Shown here: positions 24,998 to 34,867 of the stretch, in pieces | Layout of the letters: each line of letters opens with the position of its first letter | Numbering within the stretch: the stretch's first letter is position 1 | From: JAIXWP01 sp965247015 | Lineage (GTDB): Bacteria > Bacteroidota > Bacteroidia > Flavobacteriales_D > Sanyastnellaceae | Length of the DNA: 64,000 bases | Direction: 5' to 3' | NCBI GenBank assembly: GCA_965247015.1 | Contig: CBDFGG010000006.1 | Span: 310,001-374,000, forward strand | Position numbers and translations under genes: made by a program | Notes under the pieces: generated by a model | What the model saw: the letters and a program-made list of their open reading frames with translations, nothing else | What the model was told of the DNA's origin: nothing | Databases searched by the model: none

Positions 24998-25654
24998 TTA
25001 ATCATTCCATCTTTTTTGTCCGCCACAAACAAATGTTCCATCAGGATTCTTGCAAAAACCAGTATAGGCATCTCCACATATAAAATATCCATTGGGGTTT
25101 TTACAAAACCCGTTGTATGCTCCTCCACAAACAAATGTTCCATTGGGATTTTTACAAAAGCCATTGTAAGCTCCTCCGCAAACGAAAGTTCCGTCTGGAT
25201 TAATGCAAAACCCATCAAACGCTCCTCCACAAACGAAAGTTCCATCGGGGTTTTTGCAAAAGCCAGTATATGCACCTCCGCAAACATAAGTTCCGTCGGG
25301 GTTTTTGCAAAAGCCGGTATATGCACCGCCACAAACATAAGTTCCGTCTGGGTTTTTACAAAATCCATTATACGCGCCACCACAAACAAAGTACCCGTTA
25401 GGATTTTTACAAAAGCCATTATACGCCCCCCCACAAACAAATGTTCCATCAGGATTCTTGCAAAAGCCAGTATAGGCATCTCCACATATAAAATATCCAT
25501 TGGGGTTTTTACAAAACCCGTTGTATGCTCCTCCACAAACAAATGTTCCATTGGGATTTTTACAAAAGCCATCGTAAGCTCCTCCGCAAACGAAAGTTCC
25601 GTCTGGATTTTTACAAAATCCAGCATATCCAGAAATTATAGGTCTTTTTGTCAT
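24998..25654 (-). CDS. Cys-rich protein of twelve 17-residue repeats
   Basis: A 218-residue protein: an 11-residue start, then twelve tandem copies of GFCKNP(D/N)GTFVCGGAYN, the last one truncated. Each unit has two Cys, a beta-turn NPDG and a Gly-Gly, suggesting a repeating beta-hairpin or solenoid held by disulfides or metal. There is no signal peptide. The block of repeats 1-4 recurs as repeats 9-12, so it grew by duplication. Because 51 bp is divisible by three, the opposite strand and another frame are also open; the chosen frame is the one with the start, the Cys pattern and the terminal Trp. No family recognised. Confidence 0.7.
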   Translation of the reverse strand: MTKRPIISGYAGFCKNPDGTFVCGGAYDGFCKNPNGTFVCGGAYNGFCKNPNGYFICGDAYTGFCKNPDGTFVCGGAYNGFCKNPNGYFVCGGAYNGFCKNPDGTYVCGGAYTGFCKNPDGTYVCGGAYTGFCKNPDGTFVCGGAFDGFCINPDGTFVCGGAYNGFCKNPNGTFVCGGAYNGFCKNPNGYFICGDAYTGFCKNPDGTFVCGGQKRWND

Positions 25655-26070
25655 TTTATCTATTATTTAATATCCGCTTTACATTCCATTTAGTTTAGAG
25701 CTACTCAAGACTTAACAGTAACTTACTAACTTTCACCGCTTAAATTCAGGGCTTGACAAGAATAGCTGTTAAATAATTATCGTTGTGATGCTCAATTTAA
25801 ACAATATTTTTAACCTATATACTAATCCACCTTATAATAATGGGAAGTTATTTGTTGCAGCCCTGCTTTTCCCCGTCTAAGCCATTTGTACCACTGAAGA
25901 TTTGCTGTTTTTTGCTTGATGTGTTTGTTTCAATTGTGGCTTTTTTTTGTTTTCAAAAGGTATGGGATTTTTTTTAAAGTTTTTTCAAAAGGATAAAGGA
26001 AAAGCTACTTTGAAAACTTTGTCTTTTGCTTTCACTTCTTTCAAATATTCCTGAATCTATCGGTTGATAT
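25655..26070. other. Intergenic region between the repeat protein and the HerA gene
   Basis: These 416 bp are A/T-rich and hold no gene I can support; open stretches here are short and in random frames. They should contain the promoter of the minus-strand repeat gene and the terminator of the HerA operon. Confidence 0.5.
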
Positions 26071-28002
26071 TTATAACGTAGGTTCAAATCCTTTTTCTTT
26101 AAACCAATTTTCACTGATCCTATTATTGTCACTTTTAGGTTTTGGGTCTGCTTCATTCACTTTGAATGTTGTCGGCAAATTAACTGCGTGACCAAATATT
26201 AAAGCGTGTTGTGTCGGAATTGATGGCATTCTCCGCAAAATGGTTTCTGAAATATGCGGTGTTATTTGTCTAATGTGCGATAAATCTTCTGGGTTTTGTA
26301 TTCTATGAACAATGAAATTACTGCATTGTGATAAAACTGTTTTTGAAAGTTCACTAGGTCGCTGGGATGAAACAAGTAAAAACACACCGTATTTTCTTCC
26401 TTCCTTAGCGATGCGTTCAAATATTTTATTAGCACCATCAAATACTTTCCCTGAATCAGTTGAGATATATCTGTGAGCTTCCTCTAAAACTAGATTTATT
26501 GGAATTTCATTTCTATTTGCTGAGTTTCTTAACTTTTCAAAAATCATTCTTGATAAGACACAGGAAACTACTTCAACCGTTTCATCATTAGCAGAGTTTA
26601 AATCTATAATTATGACCTGATTTTTCTTTTTTCCTTTTTCTACACCCAAGAAATCATTCAAGAATTCGGCTTCCGTAATTTTCGTAGTACTCTTAGTAAG
26701 AAAGTTAAAATCGTCTCTTTCACGAATACTTTTGTAGCGTGTGACCATCGAAGAACAATAGTCACGAATTTGCTTGTTTCCGTGATATTCTTCATATAGA
26801 ATTGCACTTTCAATAGCAAGCCCCAAGTCCGCGAAATCAAATTGTTGTGAGTCATACTTTGGGTCAATTACTATATCTTCCTTTATAAAGCTTCTAACAG
26901 ACGCTTTAAATGCTTCTTCACTAGTAGTAGAAGGGAAATTACCAAATTTCGCATCAAAAGTCGAAAAGTTAACTGTTGGATTAAATTTCGCTTTTTCTAA
27001 TAATGAAATTATTCTTTGTCTTTTAGCAACAGGGCTTTCCCAATGTTCAAAAACATACATAATGCTGCAAGCATGAATGTGATGTATTGCTTCTTGAGAT
27101 AGGTTTTGAGTAAAGCCAAGGGCATTTCTTAAAAGCGGTAATTGTGATTTTTCACTTGCTTTAAGCAATAAAGCCCATTCATCTACATTCAAAAACCAAT
27201 GAGGAAGTATGAATCTTTCAGTTCCAGAACTTGAATCAATGGAGAAATTCTTTACTTCAATATTTGTATTTTTATTCGTTAACTGTTCAAATGCTTGTTT
27301 ATATTCACCATTCACATCAAAGAAAATAAACGTGCTACCTGTTGCACTATTATCTTCAAGTTTATAAAGCGTTTGTAACATAGAAGCAATTGTGCAAGAT
27401 TTTCCACTACCAGTATTCCCTAATATTGCAGAATGACTTCCAAAAAACTTATCAATATCAAGTTTTACTTCATAATCAGGAAAAATCGTTGATTTACCAA
27501 TGGGCAAAGAAGTATATCTGAATTTACAATCACATTTACCTTTTTTACATGCGTCTGAATCTTTACAAATTTGAACTTTTATGTTTTCAGTTTTGAAAAT
27601 GGTATCAAGTTCCTTTTCTTTAATGTAAAGAACATCAGAATAGAGAGTTGGATAAACACTTACCCCAAATTCAAAATTTAATGAATCATCTTTTGCATTT
27701 TTGATAGTTCCAATCGGTAAGACTTCTAAGAATTTACCTGCTTGAATTTTGCTAAGTATTTGGTCCGTGGGATTTGAGAAAGGAACATTTAAGTCTTTTT
27801 CTCGCACACCTGAAACTTCCGCAACTATATAATAATTCTGATAAGGAACAATAACGTAACTGTTCAATTGCGCGAAATAATGAATGTCATCAAAACCACT
27901 GACGTTGAAGTTTTCTAAACCACTTAAAAGTTCAACCGAAAAGCGGTCAGAATTAATTGCTACTACTTTACCAATAACTCTTTGTTTATCTTCCTTGGTC
28001 AT
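26071..28002 (-). CDS. herA: HerA-like ATPase of a SIR2-HerA defence system
   Basis: A 643-residue HerA/DUF87 ATPase. An N-terminal barrel-like domain (~1-110) is followed by Walker A GNTGSGKSCT (~193-202), a Walker B region with IIIDLNSA and the EEAHRY motif (~504), then SSQRPSEL. HerA hexamers pair with SIR2 NADases in a known anti-phage system that depletes NAD on infection. The ATG overlaps the stop of the SIR2 gene by 4 bp. Cys-rich KKGKCDCKF (~150) is an insertion. G+C is lower than in the virus-like operon, marking it as cargo. Confidence 0.9.
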   Translation of the reverse strand: MTKEDKQRVIGKVVAINSDRFSVELLSGLENFNVSGFDDIHYFAQLNSYVIVPYQNYYIVAEVSGVREKDLNVPFSNPTDQILSKIQAGKFLEVLPIGTIKNAKDDSLNFEFGVSVYPTLYSDVLYIKEKELDTIFKTENIKVQICKDSDACKKGKCDCKFRYTSLPIGKSTIFPDYEVKLDIDKFFGSHSAILGNTGSGKSCTIASMLQTLYKLEDNSATGSTFIFFDVNGEYKQAFEQLTNKNTNIEVKNFSIDSSSGTERFILPHWFLNVDEWALLLKASEKSQLPLLRNALGFTQNLSQEAIHHIHACSIMYVFEHWESPVAKRQRIISLLEKAKFNPTVNFSTFDAKFGNFPSTTSEEAFKASVRSFIKEDIVIDPKYDSQQFDFADLGLAIESAILYEEYHGNKQIRDYCSSMVTRYKSIRERDDFNFLTKSTTKITEAEFLNDFLGVEKGKKKNQVIIIDLNSANDETVEVVSCVLSRMIFEKLRNSANRNEIPINLVLEEAHRYISTDSGKVFDGANKIFERIAKEGRKYGVFLLVSSQRPSELSKTVLSQCSNFIVHRIQNPEDLSHIRQITPHISETILRRMPSIPTQHALIFGHAVNLPTTFKVNEADPKPKSDNNRISENWFKEKGFEPTL

Positions 28003-29339
28003 TTTAAGAGATTCTTTAAGTTATTGATTGTTGCTTCCATTTTGTGGTCTAAGTCTTCAGCAGTCAGGTCGGGTAAGATGTGTTCTACAAAATTCTTAAA
28101 GAAGTATAACGGTGTATAATCCTTTTTGTCATCAGGCCATTTTTCTCCGATTATCCAAATTCTAGTGTCATTCAACTCAAGTAGTTTACCAATTGTATTC
28201 TTTTCTGTTGGTTCTCCAATTACTATTAAACGAAAGGAGGGGATTGTAAATGCTTGGAAAATCAAATTATTGATATGCTCATCGCTAAAACTATAGCCGA
28301 TGGTGACAAGAATATTATTGTTTTGCATCAGTTTTTTCTGAAACTCCCTAAACAAATCAGAGTAAGGACTACCTAGACTAGCATTGTATTTTAACGGTGT
28401 GGGATGAATCATTATCGTTTCCTTTTCCCTTAATTCTTCTAATGTTGGTTCTTGAATTTCTTTTACCTTGAAAAGTTTATTTTCTCCATCTGCTTCAATC
28501 CAGTTAACTGAACCGTGAATTTTATACAAGTAAAAGAAGTTATCTATTACACTCCACTTTGATTGTGATAAATCCATTTTTTCAGCTAAAGCGTAATTGA
28601 AAATTGCAGGATTAAAAAACTTGCTAATGCCGCCTGTAAAGCCATTTACATAATGAATACCAAGCAAATCCATTGCTCTTTCAGAATACAAGTCGTAGTT
28701 GGTCGTAAAAATATTTAGTCGTGGTAAAGTAGCATTCCTTGAAAGGAGCTTTCTATAAAATTGTTTGTAAGTTTCTATTAAAGGTTTGTCAATGCTTACC
28801 TTTCCTTCTTCTGAATTTGCATTCTCAACGTTCAAGCATTTATCTAATAAAAAATTACGTGCTTGTTTTATTATAAATTCTACTTTGTTTTCATTGCTTA
28901 ATTTGGCAAATGGCTTTTCTTCTTTTGAATTTTCTCTAGTCTTTGAATGATAAAATGACAAGCTGTGCAGAGTTGATAAAAATGTTTCAAGGTTAGTAGA
29001 AAAGTTATCTTGTTCAATGTCTATGGATAATTCTGTTTTAAGCCATTTTTTTGGTTCTATAAATTCTGTCAGTGAATAAAATTCTTTTGCAAGTGGAGCC
29101 ATTACAGGGATTCCAACTTCCTTAAAGCCTTCATTTTCTATTTTATAAGATGAACAACCGCTACCAAGAAGAAACGATAAATTTTTATTATCGAGAACCT
29201 TTAAAAAAGATTCTTGCAGTTTCTTAGTCTTTGCTTTTAAATCAGCACTTTCTTGACTTTCACTACTTGCATCATCAGGTCTTCCTTTTATATTGGCAAG
29301 TGTATTGTCGTTTCCTTTGTAAAAGAATATTTCCTTCAT
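27999..29339 (-). CDS. sir2: SIR2-domain NADase of a SIR2-HerA defence system
   Basis: A 446-residue protein. Nucleotide-binding GSGCSS (59-64), FTTNYDLYSERAM (~212), YKIHGSVNW with the catalytic-type His (~273) and VTIGYSFSDEHIN (~340) are the SIR2 motifs seen in defence proteins. In the described SIR2-HerA pairs the SIR2 subunit degrades NAD when triggered, stopping phage growth by abortive infection. It is the first gene of the pair and overlaps herA. Confidence 0.9.
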   Translation of the reverse strand: MKEIFFYKGNDNTLANIKGRPDDASSESQESADLKAKTKKLQESFLKVLDNKNLSFLLGSGCSSYKIENEGFKEVGIPVMAPLAKEFYSLTEFIEPKKWLKTELSIDIEQDNFSTNLETFLSTLHSLSFYHSKTRENSKEEKPFAKLSNENKVEFIIKQARNFLLDKCLNVENANSEEGKVSIDKPLIETYKQFYRKLLSRNATLPRLNIFTTNYDLYSERAMDLLGIHYVNGFTGGISKFFNPAIFNYALAEKMDLSQSKWSVIDNFFYLYKIHGSVNWIEADGENKLFKVKEIQEPTLEELREKETIMIHPTPLKYNASLGSPYSDLFREFQKKLMQNNNILVTIGYSFSDEHINNLIFQAFTIPSFRLIVIGEPTEKNTIGKLLELNDTRIWIIGEKWPDDKKDYTPLYFFKNFVEHILPDLTAEDLDHKMEATINNLKNLLK

Positions 29340-29355
29340 TATTAAGAGCCTTTTG

Positions 29356-32091
29356 TTAGTTTAGTTTTTTTTGCCTTTCCTTAGTAAACAAGTTAGCCGT
29401 ATACTTTTCATATAGCCCAAATAAAACCTCCATTCTGTTTGCCTCACTTGTAAAAGCTTGCGATCTATATGCCAAGTCAACAGCTTTGTCTAACTCGTTG
29501 TGCGCTTTTATCAAGGCAGGTGGCATTGTCAAAGGGTCGTAAAGGTCCGCCAGTGAATTATCGGGAAATTGGGCTCTAATTTCTAATATTTTTTGAGCTG
29601 CGTTTTCAATAGCCTTGATTTGTTTGATTGCAGGTTTTTCCGGAAACGGAAAATTATTATAAACCAACTCATTAGAGTATCGATAATCACTTTTAATCCT
29701 TCCACAAATAGTCTTTACCCAAGCCATATGTATAGTTGAAGAGAGTACTCCTAAATGGTAAAGATTCGCACCTTCAATAAACAAACAACTATCACTAGCT
29801 ATGTAATCTTCGCTGAAAAATCCCATTGGAATAAACTTCCTGTTTTCAGAGGAATGACGTGGAATAAGCACGAACCTATTCGAAGGTTGTCGATCTTCTC
29901 CAAACAAAGTAGGGAAGGCTGCCAGCTTTTGTGTTGCTGCTCTATTGCTATTCAACCTATGTTCTTTGACCTTTTCTACCCTATCCTTCACATGTTTTAA
30001 TTCCAGAATTTCCTTTGGCGACGCTTCTTTAAGCCATAGACACCAACGTTCTAGACCGTTCAAAAATTCATGTGCACTTAATAGAGGTTTCAAGAACTTT
30101 TTAGCCTCTGGTTCTAACTTCAGGAATTCCTCCTTTTGCTCGTCACTAAAAATGAAATTCCCGCCGTCATTTGGCATACTTCCAAAAGATATTTCAGGAA
30201 TGTCGCAAATTGGTTTTCTTCTTTTGAGAATGAATAAATCTTTATAGTCAATTAGGTAGGGGTTAATATTTTTTACTTTAATTTCATGAGGCTCACCACT
30301 AATATTTTCGTATTCAAAAATGCTCTTATTTGTCGTGTCAAAAGTTGCAAATCCAATAATTACACAATAGACTGCTGCATTACTTTTCGCCTCATTACTC
30401 CACTTGAATGTACGGTGTGCAAAGTGAATTTTCACATTGAACCTTTGCATTAATGTAGCCCATAAAATGCTTGTTTGCTCTCCCTGAACAATTGAGTTCG
30501 TTGAAACGAACGCAACTTTGATCGGTGTTCGCTGGATAAACTTTACAGACTTTATATACCATCCAGTTACATAATCGAGTAAACCACTTCCTTGAATATT
30601 GTCAAATTGCCTTACGATTTGATCGCGCTGTTTAGATATCATTATCTTAGAACCAATAAATGGTGGGTTACCAATAATATATGACAAGTCATTCTTTGAA
30701 AAGATTAACTCCCAATCTAGCTCTAGTGCATCACCATGAATAATTTTAGCTGACTTCTTCAAAGGTAACCGAATAAAGTACTGTCCGAACTCGTTGCTCA
30801 CCAACATATTCATTTGGTGATCGATTAGCCACATGGCCACTTCTGCAATTCGCGCCGGAAATTCTTCAAATTCTATCCCGCCAAATTGATCGACATTAAT
30901 CCAAAGAATACTCTCAATGCTCGTAGCTATTTGTTTTTTGTACTGTTCTCGCAGAATTTCCAACTCTAACAATCGAAGTTCTCTGTAGGTGATCACTAAG
31001 AAATTACCACACCCGCACGCGGGATCAAGAAATTTCAGAGTGCTGAGTTTCCGATGGAAATGGGCAAGCTTTGTTTTATTGCCTTTGACCGCCTCAAATT
31101 CTTTCCAAAGTTCATCGAGAAAAAGTGGTTTTATAAGCTTAAGGATGTTGGTTTCACTAGTATAGTGTGCTCCAAGATTTCTTCTCTCTTTCGGATTCAT
31201 TACGCTTTGAAACATTGAACCGAATATCGCTGGTGAAATCGTACTCCAATCGATATATGTGCAATCCAGGAGAGCTTGACGCATTTTGCTATCGAAACTT
31301 GCTGTTGGCAAGTTTTCTTCAAATAACTTCCCGTTCACATATGGAAATTCGGCAAGTTGTTCGTCGATGTTTTTATATCTTTTATCTTTTGGTGTGTTAA
31401 GTACCTGGAAAAGTTCTTGCAGTTTAGCTGCAAGGTCGCTTCCATCAATATTGGTTCGTTGTTCAATGTATTCTTGAAATTGTTGTTTTTCAAAAATGGT
31501 TGTGTCTTCAGCGAACAAGCAGAAAAGCAAGCGAACCAAGTAAACTTCTAAAGGGTGCCCTGTATAGCCAATTTCTTCAAGTCTATCGTGAAGTTTACCC
31601 ATTAGTTCGGCTGCTTTGATGTTAGCAGGATCTTGTTCTTTGTAAACTTTCTTTTGATATCCAAGTAAATAACCGAAATGCTGAACATTGTTTACGAGAT
31701 CATTGAGTTTAAACTCAAATGTCTTTGTTTCTTCAAGATCGTATAAGCGGAAATTTTCAAAGTCAGAAATTAAAATGTATTTCGGTAATTCGTGTTCTTT
31801 CAGACCGTGTAAATAGTCTTTAGCTTGTCCAAAAGCTTTGTCAAGGTTTTTGCCCCGACTTTTCATTTCAATTAAAATTGTCCCCTTCCAAAGTAAGTCA
31901 ATGTATCCATCTCTGTCATCAAGTTTTTTAACCTTGTGTTCAAAGGTTGAAACTCGTTTACTCGTAATACCAAATACATTAAAGAATTCCACTAAAAACG
32001 GTTTTGCGTCTGCTTCTTCATTAGAAGTATCAGCCCATTCTTTTGAGAATTTTAGTGCTCGGTCTTTTATTTCATTCCAGCTTAGTGCCAT
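29356..32091 (-). CDS. MmeI-like single-chain restriction-modification enzyme (type IIG/IIL)
   Basis: A 911-residue protein combining nuclease, methylase and target recognition. The N-terminal PD-(D/E)xK nuclease has D65, E75 and K77 in GYIDLLWKGTILIEMKSRG. A helical linker leads to the methylase: motif I FLDPACGCGNF (~353-363) and motif IV NPPF (~475). The C-terminal ~350 residues hold the recognition domain and a helical end. One chain both modifies and cuts, so no partner gene is needed. It lies 16 bp upstream of sir2 on the same strand and may share its transcript. Confidence 0.9.
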   Translation of the reverse strand: MALSWNEIKDRALKFSKEWADTSNEEADAKPFLVEFFNVFGITSKRVSTFEHKVKKLDDRDGYIDLLWKGTILIEMKSRGKNLDKAFGQAKDYLHGLKEHELPKYILISDFENFRLYDLEETKTFEFKLNDLVNNVQHFGYLLGYQKKVYKEQDPANIKAAELMGKLHDRLEEIGYTGHPLEVYLVRLLFCLFAEDTTIFEKQQFQEYIEQRTNIDGSDLAAKLQELFQVLNTPKDKRYKNIDEQLAEFPYVNGKLFEENLPTASFDSKMRQALLDCTYIDWSTISPAIFGSMFQSVMNPKERRNLGAHYTSETNILKLIKPLFLDELWKEFEAVKGNKTKLAHFHRKLSTLKFLDPACGCGNFLVITYRELRLLELEILREQYKKQIATSIESILWINVDQFGGIEFEEFPARIAEVAMWLIDHQMNMLVSNEFGQYFIRLPLKKSAKIIHGDALELDWELIFSKNDLSYIIGNPPFIGSKIMISKQRDQIVRQFDNIQGSGLLDYVTGWYIKSVKFIQRTPIKVAFVSTNSIVQGEQTSILWATLMQRFNVKIHFAHRTFKWSNEAKSNAAVYCVIIGFATFDTTNKSIFEYENISGEPHEIKVKNINPYLIDYKDLFILKRRKPICDIPEISFGSMPNDGGNFIFSDEQKEEFLKLEPEAKKFLKPLLSAHEFLNGLERWCLWLKEASPKEILELKHVKDRVEKVKEHRLNSNRAATQKLAAFPTLFGEDRQPSNRFVLIPRHSSENRKFIPMGFFSEDYIASDSCLFIEGANLYHLGVLSSTIHMAWVKTICGRIKSDYRYSNELVYNNFPFPEKPAIKQIKAIENAAQKILEIRAQFPDNSLADLYDPLTMPPALIKAHNELDKAVDLAYRSQAFTSEANRMEVLFGLYEKYTANLFTKERQKKLN

Positions 32092-32373
32092 AACTAACTT
32101 GCCTAATCAATTGAATTTAATATTTCAATTTGCTCTTAATCCTTTTCATTTCATTCCTTCTAACTAAGCAAAGACTCAAAAGCAAATCTCAATTTGGTCA
32201 AATGTAGCCAAGCGAATTTTCATGCACAACAGAAGAAATGCTCTAGATAAAATTGTTCTCATGTAAAAATCCGGAATTGACAGTATTTCTTTGGTTAACT
32301 TTTAGGTAAATGGTCAATTTTCGGCAAAAAACGGTTGAATTCGAGGGCAAAACGGTAATTCAATTGTAAAATC

Positions 32374-34443
32374 TCAGAAAGGTGCGTCCATCAACACCAA
32401 CTCAGCACCATTTTCACCACCTTTCTCGATGATTTTGTTGTCTTTCATGTACTTAATGTAGTTTTTGGCTTGGCGATCACGGACTGATAGGGCATCCATT
32501 AGGGCAACTACGAGCTCTTGGTAGGTTAGGGAGAACTTTCGGCCAAAGATTTCACGGGCGATGTCAGTAAGGTCGTCCACTTTCCGTTGTTCTTGAAAGT
32601 CTTTGCTCTTTTCACCGAGGTAAACGTGATGATTTTTCTCCTTATCCCATCCAAATTTAACAAGTGGCACTTCAAGAGGGCTACCGTCACGAACTTTTAA
32701 AGCTTTGATTACGCTGCTATTGTTGTCATCATCCTTTTCAACAGAAAGAATACCTGCTGCCTTACGCTGAATCTCCGACCCCAAGTGACCACGAAGCTTC
32801 AATCCTGAAGGAGCGAGGTGAAGAACAACCACGATCAAGGTTTTATAAATACCAGCCAGTCGAAATAGCTCCTCAACAAGCTGAACAGATTTCTCCTCAT
32901 CGTTCACTCCGTCAATCAAATCCGCAATACCGTCAATGACTACCATATGGATTCCTCCAAATTGATAGTAAAACTTGTCCATGCTCTGCAAAATGCTCTG
33001 CATTCGATCCTTCCGTGAGAGTCCGACCATACAATAAGCCTTAAACCAATCCGGTGGCTTTTGCAAGTTGGATCGTTTTAGGATAAAAGTTAGATTTTTG
33101 TAGAGCTGATCTTCGGATTGTTCGGTATCGTAAACTAAGACGGCCTTTCGATCAAGATTTTGTTTGATCTGAGTTCCCAGAGTATCAATTCCTTTTTCTT
33201 CCAAGCAAATGGCGCCTGAGATGATTCCACCTAGATAATTTGTCTTTCCACTTCCTTCACTACCCGTAATGCAAAGAAGGTTCCCTGGTGCACCAATGGT
33301 CACCTCGTTAATCGTGATTAATGGCTCAGGTTTAATTGGAGGATTATCAAAGTCTATTTCGCAAGATTGTAGGACAGACATCGTTTCCTCGTAAATCTTG
33401 TCGAGCATTTCACTGAACAAGCGCATAAGGTCATCCTTAGTTTTTCCTATTCGAAAGAAATCCGAAATGTCCTTTTCAGTTTTAGTTCCCGCCAATGGAA
33501 GCACAAGCCTTCTAATATCATAAGCGGCGAAGCTCTCTAAATGCTTCATAGAGGCTTCAAGTCCAGTCTTATCGACATCATAGAGCAATGTAACGTGCTT
33601 AAATCGAAACGAAAGTCTTTTAACAATGTTCTTCGGAATTGTGGCTGTCTCACTATTAAAGCAAATCGCAGGTAGTCCTCTTGCAGCCAAACTGAGTACA
33701 TCCTTTTCACCACCAGTAATGAAGAGTACATCACCACGGGTAGGTAATTGCTCCAATCCAAAGACGTAGCCCTCAGGCTTGATACCAGAATAAAGAAATC
33801 TCAGTTCCGAGTTTGGACGATACACTTTCATGTAGTTCTTTCCCAAGTAACCAAATATGGGTTCTGAGCTAGTGCTTTTTAAAGTGTAAGGTTTACCTTC
33901 TTTTGAGACTCCAGAAATCTCAATAAGTGAGCAAACGCTATACTGTTTCAAGATTTCTATTGAGATTCCATATTGCCTCCAAAAATCTAACTCGGCCTCA
34001 CCGAAATCTTTGATTTTAGGGACTTCAAATTTCAAAGGGGCCAATTGCTCGACTTCACTTTCTCTCTTAACCTCAATGGGGGGCGAAGGCTTTCGAGTAA
34101 AATTTGGACGGGCAATTGGCTTTGATTGTTCTCCAAGCATTAGTCCAAGAGCTTGATCGATCAAATTTAGAATCTCAATGAACTCAAGCTTATCAAAGCA
34201 GTTCTTTTGGTGTAAAAATCCTACAAGAAAAAAGCAATCTCCAGAAAAACTTACCTCTCCAAAATCTTTGATTTTATATATTTTGGATTTCGTGTCGAAG
34301 TAAACATGACATGATGCTTTCTTATCATCGTAGAAAGGATTAAGGAATTTTTTGCCTACTCTCCAGTCTCCTGGAATGAAATAACGGAATACATCCAAGC
34401 CTCCATTGGTAGCTTGAAGAATCTCTTCTTTGGTTAACGCCAT
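32374..34443 (-). CDS. Toprim primase-helicase fusion
   Basis: A 689-residue replication protein. The N-terminal ~110 residues resemble the primase binding domain but lack Cys zinc ligands (NPFYDDKKASCHVYFD). A Toprim domain follows, with FITGGEKDVLSLAARG (~243) and LLYDVDKTG. The C-terminal RecA-fold helicase has Walker A TGSEGSGKT (~394), Walker B MVVIDGIADL, and a winged-helix-like end (~620-689). Such fusions start replication in many phages and Bacteroidetes elements. It is followed downstream by the cargo and preceded by the HTH gene, 14 bp away. Confidence 0.88.
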   Translation of the reverse strand: MALTKEEILQATNGGLDVFRYFIPGDWRVGKKFLNPFYDDKKASCHVYFDTKSKIYKIKDFGEVSFSGDCFFLVGFLHQKNCFDKLEFIEILNLIDQALGLMLGEQSKPIARPNFTRKPSPPIEVKRESEVEQLAPLKFEVPKIKDFGEAELDFWRQYGISIEILKQYSVCSLIEISGVSKEGKPYTLKSTSSEPIFGYLGKNYMKVYRPNSELRFLYSGIKPEGYVFGLEQLPTRGDVLFITGGEKDVLSLAARGLPAICFNSETATIPKNIVKRLSFRFKHVTLLYDVDKTGLEASMKHLESFAAYDIRRLVLPLAGTKTEKDISDFFRIGKTKDDLMRLFSEMLDKIYEETMSVLQSCEIDFDNPPIKPEPLITINEVTIGAPGNLLCITGSEGSGKTNYLGGIISGAICLEEKGIDTLGTQIKQNLDRKAVLVYDTEQSEDQLYKNLTFILKRSNLQKPPDWFKAYCMVGLSRKDRMQSILQSMDKFYYQFGGIHMVVIDGIADLIDGVNDEEKSVQLVEELFRLAGIYKTLIVVVLHLAPSGLKLRGHLGSEIQRKAAGILSVEKDDDNNSSVIKALKVRDGSPLEVPLVKFGWDKEKNHHVYLGEKSKDFQEQRKVDDLTDIAREIFGRKFSLTYQELVVALMDALSVRDRQAKNYIKYMKDNKIIEKGGENGAELVLMDAPF

Positions 34444-34457
34444 ACATACCGCCTAGA

Positions 34458-34751
34458 CTAGAGAATACTCGGTTCCGGTTTTATTACATTCTTCATCATC
34501 AGATTTTCGATATCCGAAACTCTGTAAAAAATCCGTCTCTTAACCTTGGTGTACTGCAAGTCACCAGAGTCACGGTATCTCTCGAGTGTCCTTCTGCAAA
34601 TCTTTAGGATACGACAGGCCTCGAAGGTATCAACGAGATCGTCCTCCAATAGCTTCTTTCGACTTTGCATATTTTCAACTTTGCTCTGAATATCTTTCAG
34701 AGTGGCCATGATTTGCTGAAAAGCTTCTGATTGAATAGTTATGACTTCCAT
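34458..34751 (-). CDS. Excisionase-like helix-turn-helix protein
   Basis: About 97 residues if ATG at 34751 (MEVITIQSEAFQQ) is used, the usual start in this family; another in-frame ATG at 34772 adds seven residues. A short coiled coil is followed by a MerR-type winged helix: FEACRILKICRRTLERYRDSG and FYRVSDIENLM. Proteins of this kind are typical next to Bacteroidetes element replication genes and act as excision factors or regulators. It is directly upstream of the primase-helicase gene. Confidence 0.85.
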   Translation of the reverse strand: MEVITIQSEAFQQIMATLKDIQSKVENMQSRKKLLEDDLVDTFEACRILKICRRTLERYRDSGDLQYTKVKRRIFYRVSDIENLMMKNVIKPEPSIL

Positions 34752-34867
34752 GTGGTTCAATTGTGAGTGCAAGACTATTTCACTTGATTTAAAACCGTTG
34801 GCAGGCTGTTAGCAGCCTGCATAAGATTTTCTCAACTGAAATTGAAATAGAGTCAATTAATGTCGTA

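Noticed and set aside
24998..25654. Regular ~51-bp repeats that could be taken for a CRISPR array
   Set aside because: The repeats are contiguous with no spacers and translate to a 17-residue unit; no cas genes nearby.
25016..25693. Long plus-strand frame opposite the repeat protein
   Set aside because: A 51-bp period keeps all frames free of stops; the minus-strand frame has the start and Cys pattern.
26071..28002. HerA ATPase as packaging motor of the virus-like element
   Set aside because: It is coupled to a SIR2 gene on the other strand in a known defence pairing, away from the structural operon.
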